Below, piece after piece: positions 43,338-56,800 of a stretch of 64,000 nucleotides of DNA. The stretch lies in NCBI RefSeq assembly GCF_032854445.1, contig NC_088304.1:35389551-35453550 (forward strand), read 5' to 3'. How positions within the stretch are numbered: the stretch's first letter is position 1; the number at the start of each line of letters is the position of its first letter. The notes under the pieces are model-generated. The model saw only the letters and a list, made by a program, of their open reading frames with translations. It was not told where the DNA came from and did not search any database. This DNA comes from Liolophura sinensis. Taxonomy: Eukaryota; Mollusca; Polyplacophora; Chitonida; Chitonidae. Both the position numbers and the translations under genes were made by a program.

Positions 43338-45002
43338 TTCAACCGCGTGCTGACGTTATTAGTTTTACTGGCAACTTATATTTTTTCTTAGATAATGAAG
43401 AATAGGAAAGAATTGTTCTTAATTTGTGGCAGATCAACGGTCTTTGCAATCTGCCCTTATAAAATATTGACTCAGATCTACGCATATGAACATGTCAGAA
43501 TGCGGGGATGCAGCAGTAGAGTTTTAGCGGTGGTAAATGGCGCATACAATAGGGGAGCTCGAACTTTTTTGGGCAAGAAAAGTCTTACAATATCATGTGA
43601 CCTGTCAAAAATGTTAGTCAACTATTTTTGATCACATGGGCGTCTGAACAAAGTTTCGCAAAAAGTAATTTAGAGCAGATGAACGATAGAGAAAACTGAA
43701 TAGTGAAACGTTTTTGAACACGAGAAGGTCCTGGAGGACAGAGATGTTATTTATGCCCCTGGAGCACGGTGAGAGAGGTAATCGGTAAATTAATGCCAAC
43801 ATAGTTTGCCAAACATTATTCACAAATAATGTGATACAGAAGGAGTGTTTGGATCTTTAACACCAAAAAAGTCCCAACTGGAAACTCTCCCATTACTTCA
43901 TTTTTAAGGGTCTTCGATTCTGGTAACCTAATATCACAATGCTGAACCATCAGTAAGAAACTATGAAATACAGGACCCACAGACAGGTTCCTCTAAAATA
44001 CGAAATATTGGTTGTATTGTCTTTCAAATGTGTATTTAAATAGTGAAAATTTGTATCTGTTCAAAACTGAGTTTCCAGGAGATCGGCGAACTCGAGAAGA
44101 GCGTATTGGGAACAAAGCTGAAATGAAATTGAATATCAACCCTCGTCAATTTTTCATTTGAATCAATTAAAAGTTGGTTTATTGCAATTGGATTTTCTTA
44201 ATGTTATAAAGAGAGGAACTATCAACGTTTAAACAAATATACCTATTACCATGAAAAGCCTTTTCCTTTAAATAAACCATTGAGGACTATTACTTGACAT
44301 CATGGATTACACAATTTGCCTTGACTGAAAGCTCCATACTCAGATTGTCAGGCACGCCTTCGTGTACGGAAGAGAACAATGTGTCCTCAGCTTGTATCGC
44401 ATGTTTCCATTTACAAAAGAGAATGGTGTGTTCTCAGCTGAATGTATCTGATCGCCTCATGGTGTAGAGAACAGAAAAATGTGCATTAAACTCTATGTAC
44501 TCCACAGACTAATACTAATGTTCCTGGACAGGACAAAGCGTTCTCAGTATGTAGGTTCTTATGATCTCATGCTAGGAAAGGCTGTAAGCATACAACGTTC
44601 ACATCAATAACACTCCTGATCCACCATTAACACGTGAATGGTGCACATTTAATTAAGACAATACTAAAGTGCTTGTATCGCTCTACAGTCTCATTCTCAG
44701 CGCAGTCTTCACGCTGCTTAAACCAGTTATGGCTACACTGTAGATTACGTAAGGTTGCAATCTAGCTTAAGGTAGCCCAGAGTACACTTTGGAAACACAT
44801 TTATAGCTTGTGTGGAAAAATCTATAACAAATAATTATTCTGTCTAAGGTTGTATTCAGCTTAGAGCTCTTCATCCCCCCCTATATGTCCGGTATTCTGT
44901 ATGTATTGAAATAGAATTCATCTAGCATGGATTAATGTAAAAAAAAAAAACGTTTTATCCCAGAGTTAGAAAAAGAATTCATTGGTATCATAACTGTTTA
45001 TT
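43338..45002. other. Unique sequence with a faint tandem pattern
   Basis: 44360-44570 holds loosely repeated AGAGAACAATGTGTCCTCAG-like motifs about 80 bp apart. No gene recognised. Confidence 0.4.
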
Positions 45003-45440
45003 CCAAGTTAGTATTATACCTGTTGATTCCTGATTAGTGTCATACCTGTTGATTCCTGACTAGTGTATTACCTGTTGATTCCTGATTAGTATCACACCTG
45101 TTGATTCCTGATTAGTATCATACCTGTTGATTCCTGATTAGTATCATACCTGTTGATTCCTGATTAGTATCATACCTGTTGATTCCTGATTAGTGTCATA
45201 CCTGTTGATTCCTGATTAGTATCATACGTGTTCATTCCTGATTGGTGTCATACGTGTTGATTCCTGATTAGTGTCATACCTGTTCATTCCTGATTGCTAT
45301 CATACCTGTTCATTCCTGATTAGTATCTGTTCATTCCTGATTAGTGTTCATTCCTGATTAGTGTTCATTCCTGAATACGTGTTCATACCGTATCATACCT
45401 GTTGATTCCTGATTGGTATCATACCCGTTGTCCTAGTTAG
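45003..45440 (+). repeat. Minisatellite, 26-bp unit, ~18 units
   Basis: Units of ACCTGTTGATTCCTGATTAG plus TATCAT. The first eleven are almost all 26 bp. Around 45325-45385 the unit shortens to about 17 bp (GTTCATTCCTGATTAGT), then 26-bp units resume. Most variation is a G/C switch in TTGATT/TTCATT and A/G in TATCAT/TGTCAT. Confidence 0.96.
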
Positions 45441-48302
45441 TGTCATAACCTCGCATTCCTATTCAGACAGATGTATCTAATTTCGTACTTGTAGCTCCTT
45501 GGAATTTGCCCATTGGGTTGGAAGAATGAGCTAATGCTTGAGGTTAAACGCCTTATTATCGGTATCCACAAGTCTACATTTAAATGTCCCGCAGATACAG
45601 CATGCAAGGATTCTTGTACATTCTTAACCCAACCCATGTCTTTTGTGCCTAGAGCGAGGAAATTTCACAGATTAGTTTGATAGAGAAATATTGATACAGT
45701 TATTGGGTCTTTTCCTTTATATTGTTGGAGGATAGCGCATGTAGACTGACGACTGAAATGTCACTTGCTATTATGTATGTCCTGAGTATGTATGCGATGA
45801 ATGTCAATGCCATATTTTCATGACTTTCCTCTTTCACATATCCGAGAACAGCTGGCTCATTTACTGATGTTGATGTCACGGTATGTTTCTGTGTTGGTTG
45901 TAAAATCCATGACAGCTGCTGATATGCTGGAAAATGGCGGCGGTGTTCACTTTGTAGACAAAGAATGTCTAAAATATCCCTAACGCCATTATCGTAGACT
46001 CACTAGATTGGGTTTAACAGCGAAAGAATGGACATCATATTGGCGAACGCTTGAGTGCTTTTAGGCAGCACATCCTGCTTAATAATAATACATGCCGGAT
46101 AATTTCGCTTTGTTCGGACGGAAATACTGAATACGTGATTGAACTAGTTGGCTGCGGTGAAACAGTGGCTCTGCTACCTTCACATACTCCTTTCACACTT
46201 ACGTTCCCAGATTTTTCAGCAGACAAAAGCGTGGGTATGGGAGGGGGCTGGGTTGTCACGAGGTGGTTACTTATCTTTCAGTCGGTAGGATTTTGGTGAC
46301 AATAAACGACACACACCGCTTGCACAGTTTAACGTTCGTTGAAGATGACTTCGATTTCACCAACTAGTTTTTCACTTATTGTACACAAATTTTCGTCATG
46401 TTTGTGAAAGTTGGCAAAGGTAGCTGGTCTACCCCTGAGACTATGCTTTCCCCACTTCATCAAGCTGACCATGATCCTGTAAGTGAAGCATGTCCTTACA
46501 CAACAATGAAAAGAATAATAAATAAATCACGGCAGACTTAGAATACCTAAAGAAGAATATATCGAGAAAGTATAAAACTTGATACGTGTATAGCTCGTGC
46601 ACTTCTTACTCGCATAACTATATTTTCGGGAATCGTTTCGATTACATAACCGGCACGTATCTTAGACGATGACAAATATATTTACCTGTGATGGAATTAA
46701 AATCACATTACTGACTGACCGGTTCGAATTTCATGCCTGGCTATTTATCTATAGAGAAAACACAATGGCCTTTTCTCACGATCTGAATTTCACACCTCGC
46801 TCTTTGTCTATAGAGAAAACACAATGGCCTTTTCTCACGATAGTCTTATGGTAGAAAATATCACTTCAGTTTTGTTAGCATTTCACCATTTTTATTCCAA
46901 CTTCATACGCGTGCCTTTCTGGGAATCATGGGAACAGTTTTGGACGATATGACCTGGTATACTGCAATATTAACACCAGAACAGACCATTGGGTTATGTA
47001 AATTACATAAACATACCAACATAGCTCTCGCATCGATGAAAATATATGTGTTTTCTGTTTATTATTGCCAGGAGTAATTGAAGGCGGTCAAGAGGCATTG
47101 ACTTCTGTAAAGACATGTTTATCGATTCTAACAATCTACTCAAGCATTGACTTCTGTTTTTAGAAAAGCAGTTTATCGATTAAACTGTTTTATCGACTGA
47201 ATTTCCGAGCTTGCTGTTCAAGTCTGGTTAAAATAAACCTTCTTCTAGTGTTTTCCGCCGCATGCTGTCTGCAGAAAAGTCATTAATAGTTCTATACAGA
47301 TGATCATAAATCATATGCCTTGGAAAATCACTAATGACTTCTCCGACATTGGTTCGTCAAGGCGGATAAAACATGACGGGTCACTCATTGATGCAGAAGT
47401 GTTGACTGTTAAGAAGCGCCATCTGGCGGGGGCGCTTCGAATTTTTTTCTTGTTGAAGGCAGTCCTCGTTAATCTACTTAACGCTCTACCAGGTGGTTAC
47501 ACGATAGGACGGGCCTAACCGCAGAAACGACACGAACACTGCATATTGAATGCCCCAGAGCACTTGCCAGGGCACGGAATGTGACCAATTTACAACCAGA
47601 TTTTGGGTTAGAAGACCAGAGTCTTGGGCCAATATGCTTAAATCAGCGTTGACTAGCGGTAAACAAGAAACAGTTGTCCTCCACGGCAGAGCATATTACC
47701 AGAGATCGCAAATTAAAGAGCACTGAAATGTAACTTTTGGGAGAAAAACACGATCCTTCTATATATACATGTAAACCAAATATACCTGTCCACGGTGCTG
47801 ACCGAAAATGTGAACCAGCGCTCGTTGAGTTCATTATGAACCAAGCACTGTGGTGGGATAGTTCGTGATCAGTGCAAATGCTTGTTCTAATCTGACTTTG
47901 GATAGTCTCCACAATTTCCCACCGATTTTAGCATGGCATAACACAGGAGCAAAGCAAATTAAGTAAAATATAAATATAAAGGAATCTCTGTAAAGGGACG
48001 AATATTTTTTCCACTTTAAGAGAAGGAGATGGATGTCACTGGCGTGGTGTGAATGAAGCGGTCACGTACAATAACCGACTGGGCCCTTGGTTTCACATGT
48101 TTTCGTAAAAGTTCGATGAAACTTGTTATCTTAAAAATGAACATCTTAAAAGTGTTTTTTTTTCGTAAAATGTCCTTTAATAATTAAGCCATTAAATCCT
48201 CACATCGGCGCACTTCCTAACTTTTAGGCATTTCCCGATGCAAAACTTAAAATTGTTCTTAGTGAACATGTGTAATTGAAGTGTGAGGTTCAACATTTAC
48301 AT
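45441..48302. other. Unique sequence with two small tandem duplications
   Basis: No gene recognised. 46690-46841 holds a 59-bp tandem duplication (TATAGAGAAAACACAATGGC at 46750 and 46809); 47095-47190 holds a 49-bp-spaced repeat beginning GCATTGACTTCTGT. Confidence 0.45.
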
Positions 48303-48453
48303 ACGACTCGTAGAGTCCGAAGGAACGTCCCAAGTCGATTATAACAAGACCCATTTCCAGAATAACCTAAAAGACCAGTTCCCAAAGGAATATGTAAGGA
48401 ATGATATACACATAGTAAATAAAGCTGGTAACATCTAAGAGAGAAGCTCGTTT
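48303..48453 (+). repeat. IR-2 interspersed repeat, copy 2
   Basis: ACTCGTAGAGTCCGAAGGAA, CGTCCCAAGTCGATTATAAC, AAGACCCATTTCCAGAATAA, AATAAAGCTGGTAACATCTA and AGAGAGAAGC parallel 32365-32520. Confidence 0.8.
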
Positions 48454-50564
48454 TGCTATAGTTTTACACCTTGTGAAGATTTATAGTGTACATTAACAGA
48501 AGGTGTACAGTGTTGTACTTAAACCAGTATTTAATGGTACAGTGACAGGCCACACAGTTCACGCAGGTCAGCAAGGTGACAGGTCATCTGTGTACAGATG
48601 TGTGACAATCTCCCTCGGGATAGTTCTGAGGGTTGGCCTCTAAGTTATACATTCATCATCACCAAATAGGACATCAATCAAACAAATAAATGATATAAGG
48701 AGTCGTAATTCTCAGAGGTTTCATGAAAACAAAAGCTGTATTTTCCAGTTTCCATGTCGTTTAGCTGTTGAGGCGATTTACTGATTGAAATGAAGGTATA
48801 TGTTGATGCCTTCTTTTCTGGTATGGCGTTGGCCAACCACCACTTGTCTGGAAATGGCGGACCGATTCTCTCGCGCTGCTCTTGCATGGACGCCTCCTCT
48901 GTTAAGCTTAGATTGTGTACTTGTTCGATACACTCCCCTTTGTGTGGGCAGTTTTCATATTTGTACAGGAGATGCATCTCACTGATGCAAGGGAACGAGA
49001 TGGGCGGCTACGAATGATGTAGTAAAGTGTATTTCCCACATGTCGGGAGTTATGTATGGCTCCACCCACACTTGTTTTAATCGTGGGAACGTCCTAGTGT
49101 TAAGCTGATGAAAGGAATCAATGTTGTCTGTTTACCCCGTAGACAAAAGAGAATCGATTTCTTATTATAGGCAGACACTCGAGTTCCTACTGTTCTGATA
49201 CTTTACTTACCAGTGTTGGAAATGGTTTCTAAAATACAAGAATGTCTGCACCATAACGCCACAAATTAAATGTTTAATTCAATTTTTTTTGATTCGTCGA
49301 AGTTTTTTGACAGCTACAATTCTTATACGTTTATCTTATACTGGGATGTAGGTGGTGTGTTGGGATGTTCAAAACACGACTATCTCTGGCATCCCTGCTT
49401 AAAACCATAGGTGACCGGACGAACTGCCAGGAAAGATACGATATACAGATAAATGGGATAGCTTAAATGGTAATTTTGATCTAAATTGACAGTCCAGTTA
49501 CAGCTGGTTGACCTAAGTCCCAGTGTGCGCTTAGATGCCTGCACCACTATGTATCAGGACTCTTACTGTTGCTGTAGGAAGTACAGGTGGATAAAAAAGG
49601 CCCCTCACAAAAAAGAAAAACCCTCACAATTGTTTTGAGCCTGCATAATTCTGAAGGCAACGGCAGTCCGAAAATTCAGATGTTTAAAAACACGAGGCCG
49701 TCGTACTCTGTTGAGCCAGCTCATGTCTGGCAGGCCAAACAGGGTGATTTACTAGCCCGGGTCTGAAGAATTGATTCAATACCCCGCAGATTAAATATCG
49801 ACGTCCGTTTAATGTGTCGTTTTCGGAGCAAATTTTAAAAGTATAAATTGAGCGCTCTGTCGTGAAGCGAGTTCTCCCCTGTCAATTTACCCGTCTTAAG
49901 TGCACGGCTAGAAAAAGATTGACTGGCGAGAAAAAAGTATTCGAAGCGTACTGGCGAATGATAACTGTCAATGAGCCGACATCTTGGCTGACTTGCGGGT
50001 GACCTATAGCCGATATGATCGAGTCGAGGAGAATGTAAACATATATACTGATACATCACAACTTACTGTGGGCCATAACTTAGGTATGCTCTGCCATTAT
50101 TCCAAAACAATATCACACAGATGAGAACTAGCTAAGCCTTTACTGTGATGTATAAGTTCTGTTAGCTGGACTTGATTTCTGGGCCTAGAGTTGTCAATCA
50201 ACAGTTCTATAACTAAAGGTGCCCAGTAATGTCATTAAATCACCATTTGATACCACAGCGACTGAATCGATACCAAGGAGATAAAGGTGTATTAAATAAG
50301 GGAGGAAGGTAAATTAATAAGATAGCCAGTAGAGAAACAGGAATGAAAGAAGGGATGACAGGGCTAACTGGACGAAGCAGAAGGGATTGAAAGAATGATC
50401 AGTGAGGAACCATTCAATGAATCAATGAATGTTTGAATGAAATAAAGAAACAACAGATAGGTAAGTGAATGAATTAATAAATAAATAGACCAGTAAATAA
50501 ATGAATACATTTATTTATTCAGTTGTTGTTTAGTATAATAAAATACTTCAAGGATAGAGATTAA
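48454..50564. other. Unique sequence, no gene seen
   Basis: 50395-50520 is a GAAT/AAAT-rich low-complexity stretch. Open frames are short and unrecognised. Confidence 0.4.
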
Positions 50565-50805
50565 ACCCACAGCAGTGACGAAAATGTGATAGTTGGCAAA
50601 TGGTCACACGTAACCGGTGAAATACGGCTTCTTCTCTTGGGATTTCTTCTAATTGTTCGTATAAATGCCTAAACAGCAGTAAACTACTCGTCCCCAAGCA
50701 ACATGACGCAGGCAGAAAATGCAATGATTTCAATTGCCATTTAGTAGACGTCAGTGGTCTCAAAATTCTGTGTGAACGTCACATTTAACATACAATGACA
50801 TTAAA
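50565..50805 (+). repeat. IR-1 interspersed repeat, copy 5
   Basis: GTGATAGTTGGCAAATGGTC, ACACGTAACCGGTGAAATAC, TTCTAATTGTTCGTATAAAT, GCCTAAACAGCAGTAAACTA, AGCAACATGACGCAGGCAG and TAGTAGACGTCAGTGGTCTC follow the order of copy 4. Confidence 0.87.
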
Positions 50806-52212
50806 AGGCCATAAATGAATGAAAAAGAATGAACATGCGAATACACAGCCTAACATATGAAAGGATAGCTCAAAAATGATAATCTGAACGAGTGAGGAAA
50901 TACTGAGTGCCTCAGTTACTACATTTATCAAATCCATCTAAGTTCTCCTTAACCTGGTTTCATCACTGCCATAGGCATACAACTACACTATCTATTATAT
51001 CTTTGTCACGTTGACCTCCGAATCAGGGCGTTTTGGTCTAGGTATAGAGACAATTTCGTTCGGTTATTATGGTTGTCTCTAGATGTGTACACCTCTCACG
51101 TCAGTCAAGGCCACAGAGGAAATTGACTAATTACAGATGTAGCGCCGTATACGACACCCAGATGTTGAATATTTCATGGCGTTGACATTGGCGCCATCTA
51201 TATTGATAAAGCTTAGGGCTGCCAGTTTTCAGATATGCCTATTTTACCTTCGTGAGTTGAAGATCTCCTGCTTTTGTGCGGTGTTATTGTACATAAATTA
51301 GGTGTAAGGCGTGTTAAAGGCTATTACTTCCATTGGTATGAACACGAATATATTACTATTAGTTCTCAGAGTCTCTAAACGCAGTGTAGGCTACATTCAT
51401 CATCCGCAATTTACAATCCATCAAGCTCAATCAGTTTGCTCTTTGGGAAGGTGTTGTCCAAATTTCTAATACTCATAATGTAATAAAACCCCGAAAAGAC
51501 AGTAAAGCACGAGCCTCGAACTCAAGGAAAAACACAGTAATTTCGCAAGCCCATGAAACTCCGCCACTATAATGGTCTTTGTTTTTCTAATGGCCATAAT
51601 GTAGAAGAACCCAGAAAAGAAGCATATATACCGAGAGCCTGCAGCCAACCAAGAGCAGTCATTCACAGAAAAGAGCGTTGGGTATATTTCTGCTTTTGTT
51701 CGAATTTACAGTCTATACGTCTAAACTGACATTCGAATACCAGTCGTTAACCCTAATAGACTTTCAAAGTAAGTAATCGAAAAGTCATTTCTCAAAATAA
51801 AGCTCAACATAAACCAGATCTGAGGTTGTGTTCAAAAAGCTTTATGACTATGTAAGCCAACTAGGTTTTAATTAAAGAAGTGCTACTGTTTCACCAGTAT
51901 ATAGGGCCAGTATATAGGGCCAGTATAACTTGTCCTCATAACTCCCAAAGCAAGATTCAGCTAAATGCAAATACTTCATAATTGCTTCACCAGTAAGCAT
52001 GTAGAGCAATGTTGTGTTGGAATCTCGTCCCAGTTTCACCGAGCTTGTTTTCTGAGTGCACACAAAATTTAAAACTTTACTATGGTGTCCATGTTGTGGG
52101 CTGTTTCAAAATGTGACAGAATCTAAATACAAACCTCGAGCAGGTGATCACATATTCTTACCGTTGGAATTATGTTTCTATTTAAAGTCTTACTGAAATC
52201 ATATGTTGCTCT
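50806..52212. other. Unique sequence with small tandem repeats
   Basis: 51455-51640 holds two related ~130-bp units (TTTCTAATACTCATAATGTA and TTTCTAATGGCCATAATGTA). 51896-51928 holds a 15-bp unit (GTATATAGGGCCA) x2. No gene recognised. Confidence 0.45.
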
Positions 52213-52322
52213 TTATTTATTTATTTGATTGGTGTTTTACGCCGTACGCAAGAATATTTCACTTATATGACGGCGGCCATCCGCTGGTTGGTGGGAGACC
52301 ATCCCACGCACAGGGTTGCTCT
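52213..52322 (-). mobile_element. SINE-A fragment, antisense
   Basis: TTATTTATTTATTTGATTGG, TGTTTTACGCCGTACGCAAG, CACTTATATGACGGCGGCCA, followed by a deletion to a GGGAGACCATCCCACGCAC block. Confidence 0.9.
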
Positions 52323-53652
52323 TTGGGGTCTAAACCTGTTGATTCTGACTTAAAAACGAAAAGACCATATAAAGAACAACATTTCTTAATATGTTAGTGT
52401 TTTAGACCCTGTTGAATTTTTTACAAATCCAAATACCTTCGAATAAGCTTTTATTATGAAACTTATATGAATATCAAATCGTCGCCATCAGGCATGGTTG
52501 CACTGCTGACTTCCTCCTTCTCTGCTTGGTCATGCGCGATTGCTCTGATATTCTGTTGAAAGCTCTTGCCTGGAACCCCGGCCACGAGGTGAATGTTTTT
52601 GTACTGCTGAGGGGATTCATGTGGCTACATATACCTGATAAAAACTAATATTATCGTATACAGCATGCTGGGGTGCCTTAAGTTCACGCTCAGCTGGGAC
52701 TGCTCTGACGGAGAGTTGTTTTTAGTCCTCCGTGTATCATAACATCAAATAAGGAACCACTCGATACATTACTTCTGAGGCACATCAAGTACTATATTCG
52801 AGTAGCTTGTTAGCGTAAATTGTAGTGGGACATACACTCTCGCTGTTTTAGGGGAAGGGAAAATGGACTATTTTCACCTTCATTGCCCAGAATCCTGTGC
52901 CTAAGTCGTTTATACGCATGCGCAAATAAATGCAGTATAGCAGTGCACCACTGAGAGTAATACGAGGAAAGACCGTGTGATCTTAAGCTCAGAGATATCC
53001 CATTTGTTCAAAAATGTGATACAGAATGAGATATGATAAACAAGCCCACCAAAAATATCTTTATACACATCTTACACGAAAGCGCGTGTATAAAGGAATT
53101 TACAGCGGCTATAAGCAGTGAAATGACCAAATAGCCCTGTAAAGGAAAACCGATGTAATAAAACTCACCATTTCATACTTAGGGGAAAAACCGCGAATTT
53201 GAACACATCACATCGCTTAAATGTCTGGGGCAGATTCAACGCAGCCAGTTTTGGACTTACGTCAAAACTTGAAATACGATTTTAGACCTTATTAGTTGTC
53301 CTCTGAACGAACATTTTGGCCACCTCATCATTGTTATCATAGGGCAAATATGTTCAATTTTGAAATTCCATTACCAAAAAAAGAATAGGCATTGAGGCAA
53401 GGTTTTAAATTTTGACCTAAGTCAAACTTATGTTTGTGGAATAGACCCGACATGCGCACTACATGTACTTTGTTGAGCTGTACGGTAATCCGCATCAAAC
53501 TCAAAAGTCTTCGACGTTTGTTATAATATCAACTGATTACGCCCAAGGATATTTTGATCAATATAATTAGAATAAACGAGAAAAAGTTTGGAGATTTTTG
53601 AAGTTTATCACCACAGCAACTGATTTAAATTAAATATTTGTTTTATTTCTAT
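52323..53652. other. Unique sequence, no gene seen
   Basis: Nothing recognised on either strand. Confidence 0.4.
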
Positions 53653-53865
53653 TTAGTTGGTTAGCGCGATAGCCCAGCGTAATGACCCAGGAGCCTCTCA
53701 CCAATGCGGTCGCCGTGAGTTCAAGTCCAGCTCATGCTGGCTTCCCCTCCGGCCGTACGTGGGAAGGTCTGACAGCAACCTGCGGATGGTCATGGGTTTC
53801 CCCAGAGCTCTGCCTGGTTTCCACCCACCATAATGCTGGCCGCCGTGGTATAAGTGAAATATTCA
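53653..53865 (+). mobile_element. SINE-A, both ends trimmed
   Basis: From AGTTGGTTAGCGCGATAGCC through GTGAGTTCAAGTCCAGCTC (B box) to GTGGTATAAGTGAAATATTC. Starts inside the A box and stops before the GTACGGCGTAAAACACC end. Confidence 0.95.
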
Positions 53866-56800
53866 AAATATTTTTATTTATTTGCACATAAAATGCCACA
53901 TGTTTGATGCTTTATGCTAAAGAGATGACTTCAGTGCGTTTAGCGTGTTTGCAGCTAGTAAGTTTGCTCTATACTTGTGACGAACCATTGAATCACAACA
54001 TAAATCACGACGCTATGTCCGATTTATTCAATCCTTTGACTGGTTTGTAAATCATTCCAAATAATTCACTTTATCAGCAAATACCATCAATCTTCTCAAA
54101 TCCTTTGTACGTTCTCGGCGGAAGCCAGTTCCACGACCTCCTTTCAGCTCGTTTTCGTGTCAGTTTGTGCCCATACCTTGGCAGTCTGATAGCGATATCT
54201 AAAAGATGTGACATCTAAAAGTGGCAAAATTGTTGAGCAAATGGGAAGCTGTTCTTGTATTTTTTCACGCCTTCGGATTTGATAGAAGGCCGTTTATTAC
54301 AACAATAAACCGAATGTTTTTTCTGCTGTCTTCAGGTGTCAGAAAAATCTGCTTTACGCTATAACGTATAAAAAATGCCCACGGGCCCCGCGTGGGTCGT
54401 GCCATCAGCATCAAATGGAGATATTAAATCTGCGCCTTCTCAGCCCAAACCAATTTGCACCCTCACGACATTTAGAGGCATTCATTTTCCCCCCATACAG
54501 TCAATCGTCCGATTACGCAATCAATTGAAACGCGAAACTGTCTCCCATGAACATTTTTGGCGCCACAAAAGCTTTAGACTGCATTACTGAAGAAGAATCG
54601 GCTTGATGGCCCGCGATTTCGCCACTCCTACCTTGTTAAGCTCCGCGTTATTATTTATTTAATGCTGTGTGAATTCCTTCTTTATTCCTCAACTGTCTCA
54701 TGTGTTTGAAATGGGTTTTATAAGTTAATTACAAACATTACACTAAGTGGTGAGTATTGGGACTGAGCTACTTGCCTCTACTCGGAAAGACCGTCGGCGT
54801 TCAGTCTAAGAGACACGTTAGTCTGTGGTAGCATGCATCTACTCCTCGGAGTCCACTTGAATCTGTCAATCAAATAGCACCTCAGAGACCCAAGCGGTTG
54901 GGGCGTGAAGCGTATCCTACACACTGTCTGTACGCAATAACCTCTGGGGCAGTCAGCCGCCATTTCTGTCTGTACGCAATAATCTCTGAGGTAACTATCC
55001 GTCATTTTGCTCAGATACGGAGTGAATAGTTTGGCAGTTATTATTCTGAGTTTAAAAAGTATTCCGAAGGACAGTGGAAAATAGTTGAAATGCCTTTGTT
55101 GCACATAGAACAGATTCACAATTCCGAGTTTGGGGATAGTTCCGGCTGAAAAGTGGGGGTCATTTTCGTATTATTTTTTGTATATGTGTATAGTTTCCGA
55201 GGGACAGATTGGACATTCTTTGAAGTGGTTTTTTATCAAGAAATTATGGTTGTGAAGCTGCCCCGAAAATGGTGGATACGTACATTGTGAAATAAAATTC
55301 AAATGAAATATAATGTTATGTTCATCATGGCATTATTGTTTTTCTTAAAATTATTCTACCTCAAATTCCATGACTTATGTATTGTGAGAATATCTACTAG
55401 ACAAACGACAGTCTTTGATTGGTGTCGAGATATGTGATATAGAGACTGAAGAACTGCACCCAACGTTTCCTTTGTAAGTTCATTAATGGACAGTTGCAAG
55501 GAAGCGCTGTATGCATCCCGTGTCTCTTCCTGTCTTAAAACGAACGTCGTTTTTACATGAAGACAGTTTTTCATTCATACTTTGCTTGGGAATGACGCCT
55601 TTGTTAACACTTTTGGAAATGCATGTGGGTTCCCAGTGTCTTCCGTAATGCAGGAGCCCGGTTCTTCTCCACAGTTGGCACATTCCTGTCAATCCCTATA
55701 TACAGCACTGAATGATACGTGCAGCGATTACGTAACGCAGTTGCACAAGCGCGTGTCAAACTTGTGTATTCAGAGACGGATTGGGCTGTCAGTCTGCCAG
55801 CTGCCAGTCTTTGCTCCGGGGAAATTCCCACAGTTTTAACGATACCTACAGGCCCCAATGCCATTCTGCTTATACACAGGAAGCATTTGCGGCAGAATCG
55901 ATTACAACACGCACATCTACGCTAGCTAACACAATTGACTTTTCCGAAAGAAAAAAACCCCAACATTTCCACATGTATTCTTGAATCTCTCTTTCATCAT
56001 CTCAGCAAAGAATGTCTTTAGGGACATGCCAATTATATAGCCATAGAGATCTTTACGACGGCCAAGTAAATGGATAAGACTTATTGTGGAGAGAATATCG
56101 GTAGCCATTTTATGTATGTCTATATGCATGCATAACCAGAAAATCAAGTTAAGGTTCCATACACCGTCTTTAGTGTCCATGAAGACCTGAGTTTAAAATC
56201 GGAAATCCTTGCAATTCCTTGGTTTGGTACTCATCATGGGTAGGACCGATCGTCACAGTGTCACGGTATACTCTGACTGGTTTGGTTGTCATTTCTGGTG
56301 TCCTGGGCATGGCGTTCCAGTGAGACGGCACTAAATATGTCGACATGGGCAACTGCTTTCTATATGTACAAGCGTGGATTATCGTAATATGTCCGAAATA
56401 TTGTTGGAAGTTTTTACAACAAACAAACAATCAAAGAAAAACGACTTTAAGACAACATCAATGTTTTACACAAATAATTCAAATAAGATTTCAACCTGAT
56501 CAGTCCAACTTTCATGCACAAAATGATGAATTTTCTGAGATCTCTTTGTTGAGACAAAGAACGTTTAGCACAAAGATCGCGAAAGATTTCCACATGCGAT
56601 GAATTTTCATCTGATTTCGGTGAATGGGTACGTCTCGTTTCATTGAATACATAGGTTTCTACTATAGGTTACACTTTTGTTGCAACAACATTTTGCTTTG
56701 TCCCCCCGGCTGGAAATGATGCATTACTGATATACAATTATACTGTGTACACGTGCCTGATGCGGACATGCATGCTGGACATAAAATTTGTTGTGCAGTT

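Noticed and set aside
55356-55574. Minus-strand 72-codon frame with natural-looking composition
   Set aside because: No splice-bounded exon could be drawn and no family recognised; evidence too weak for a gene call.
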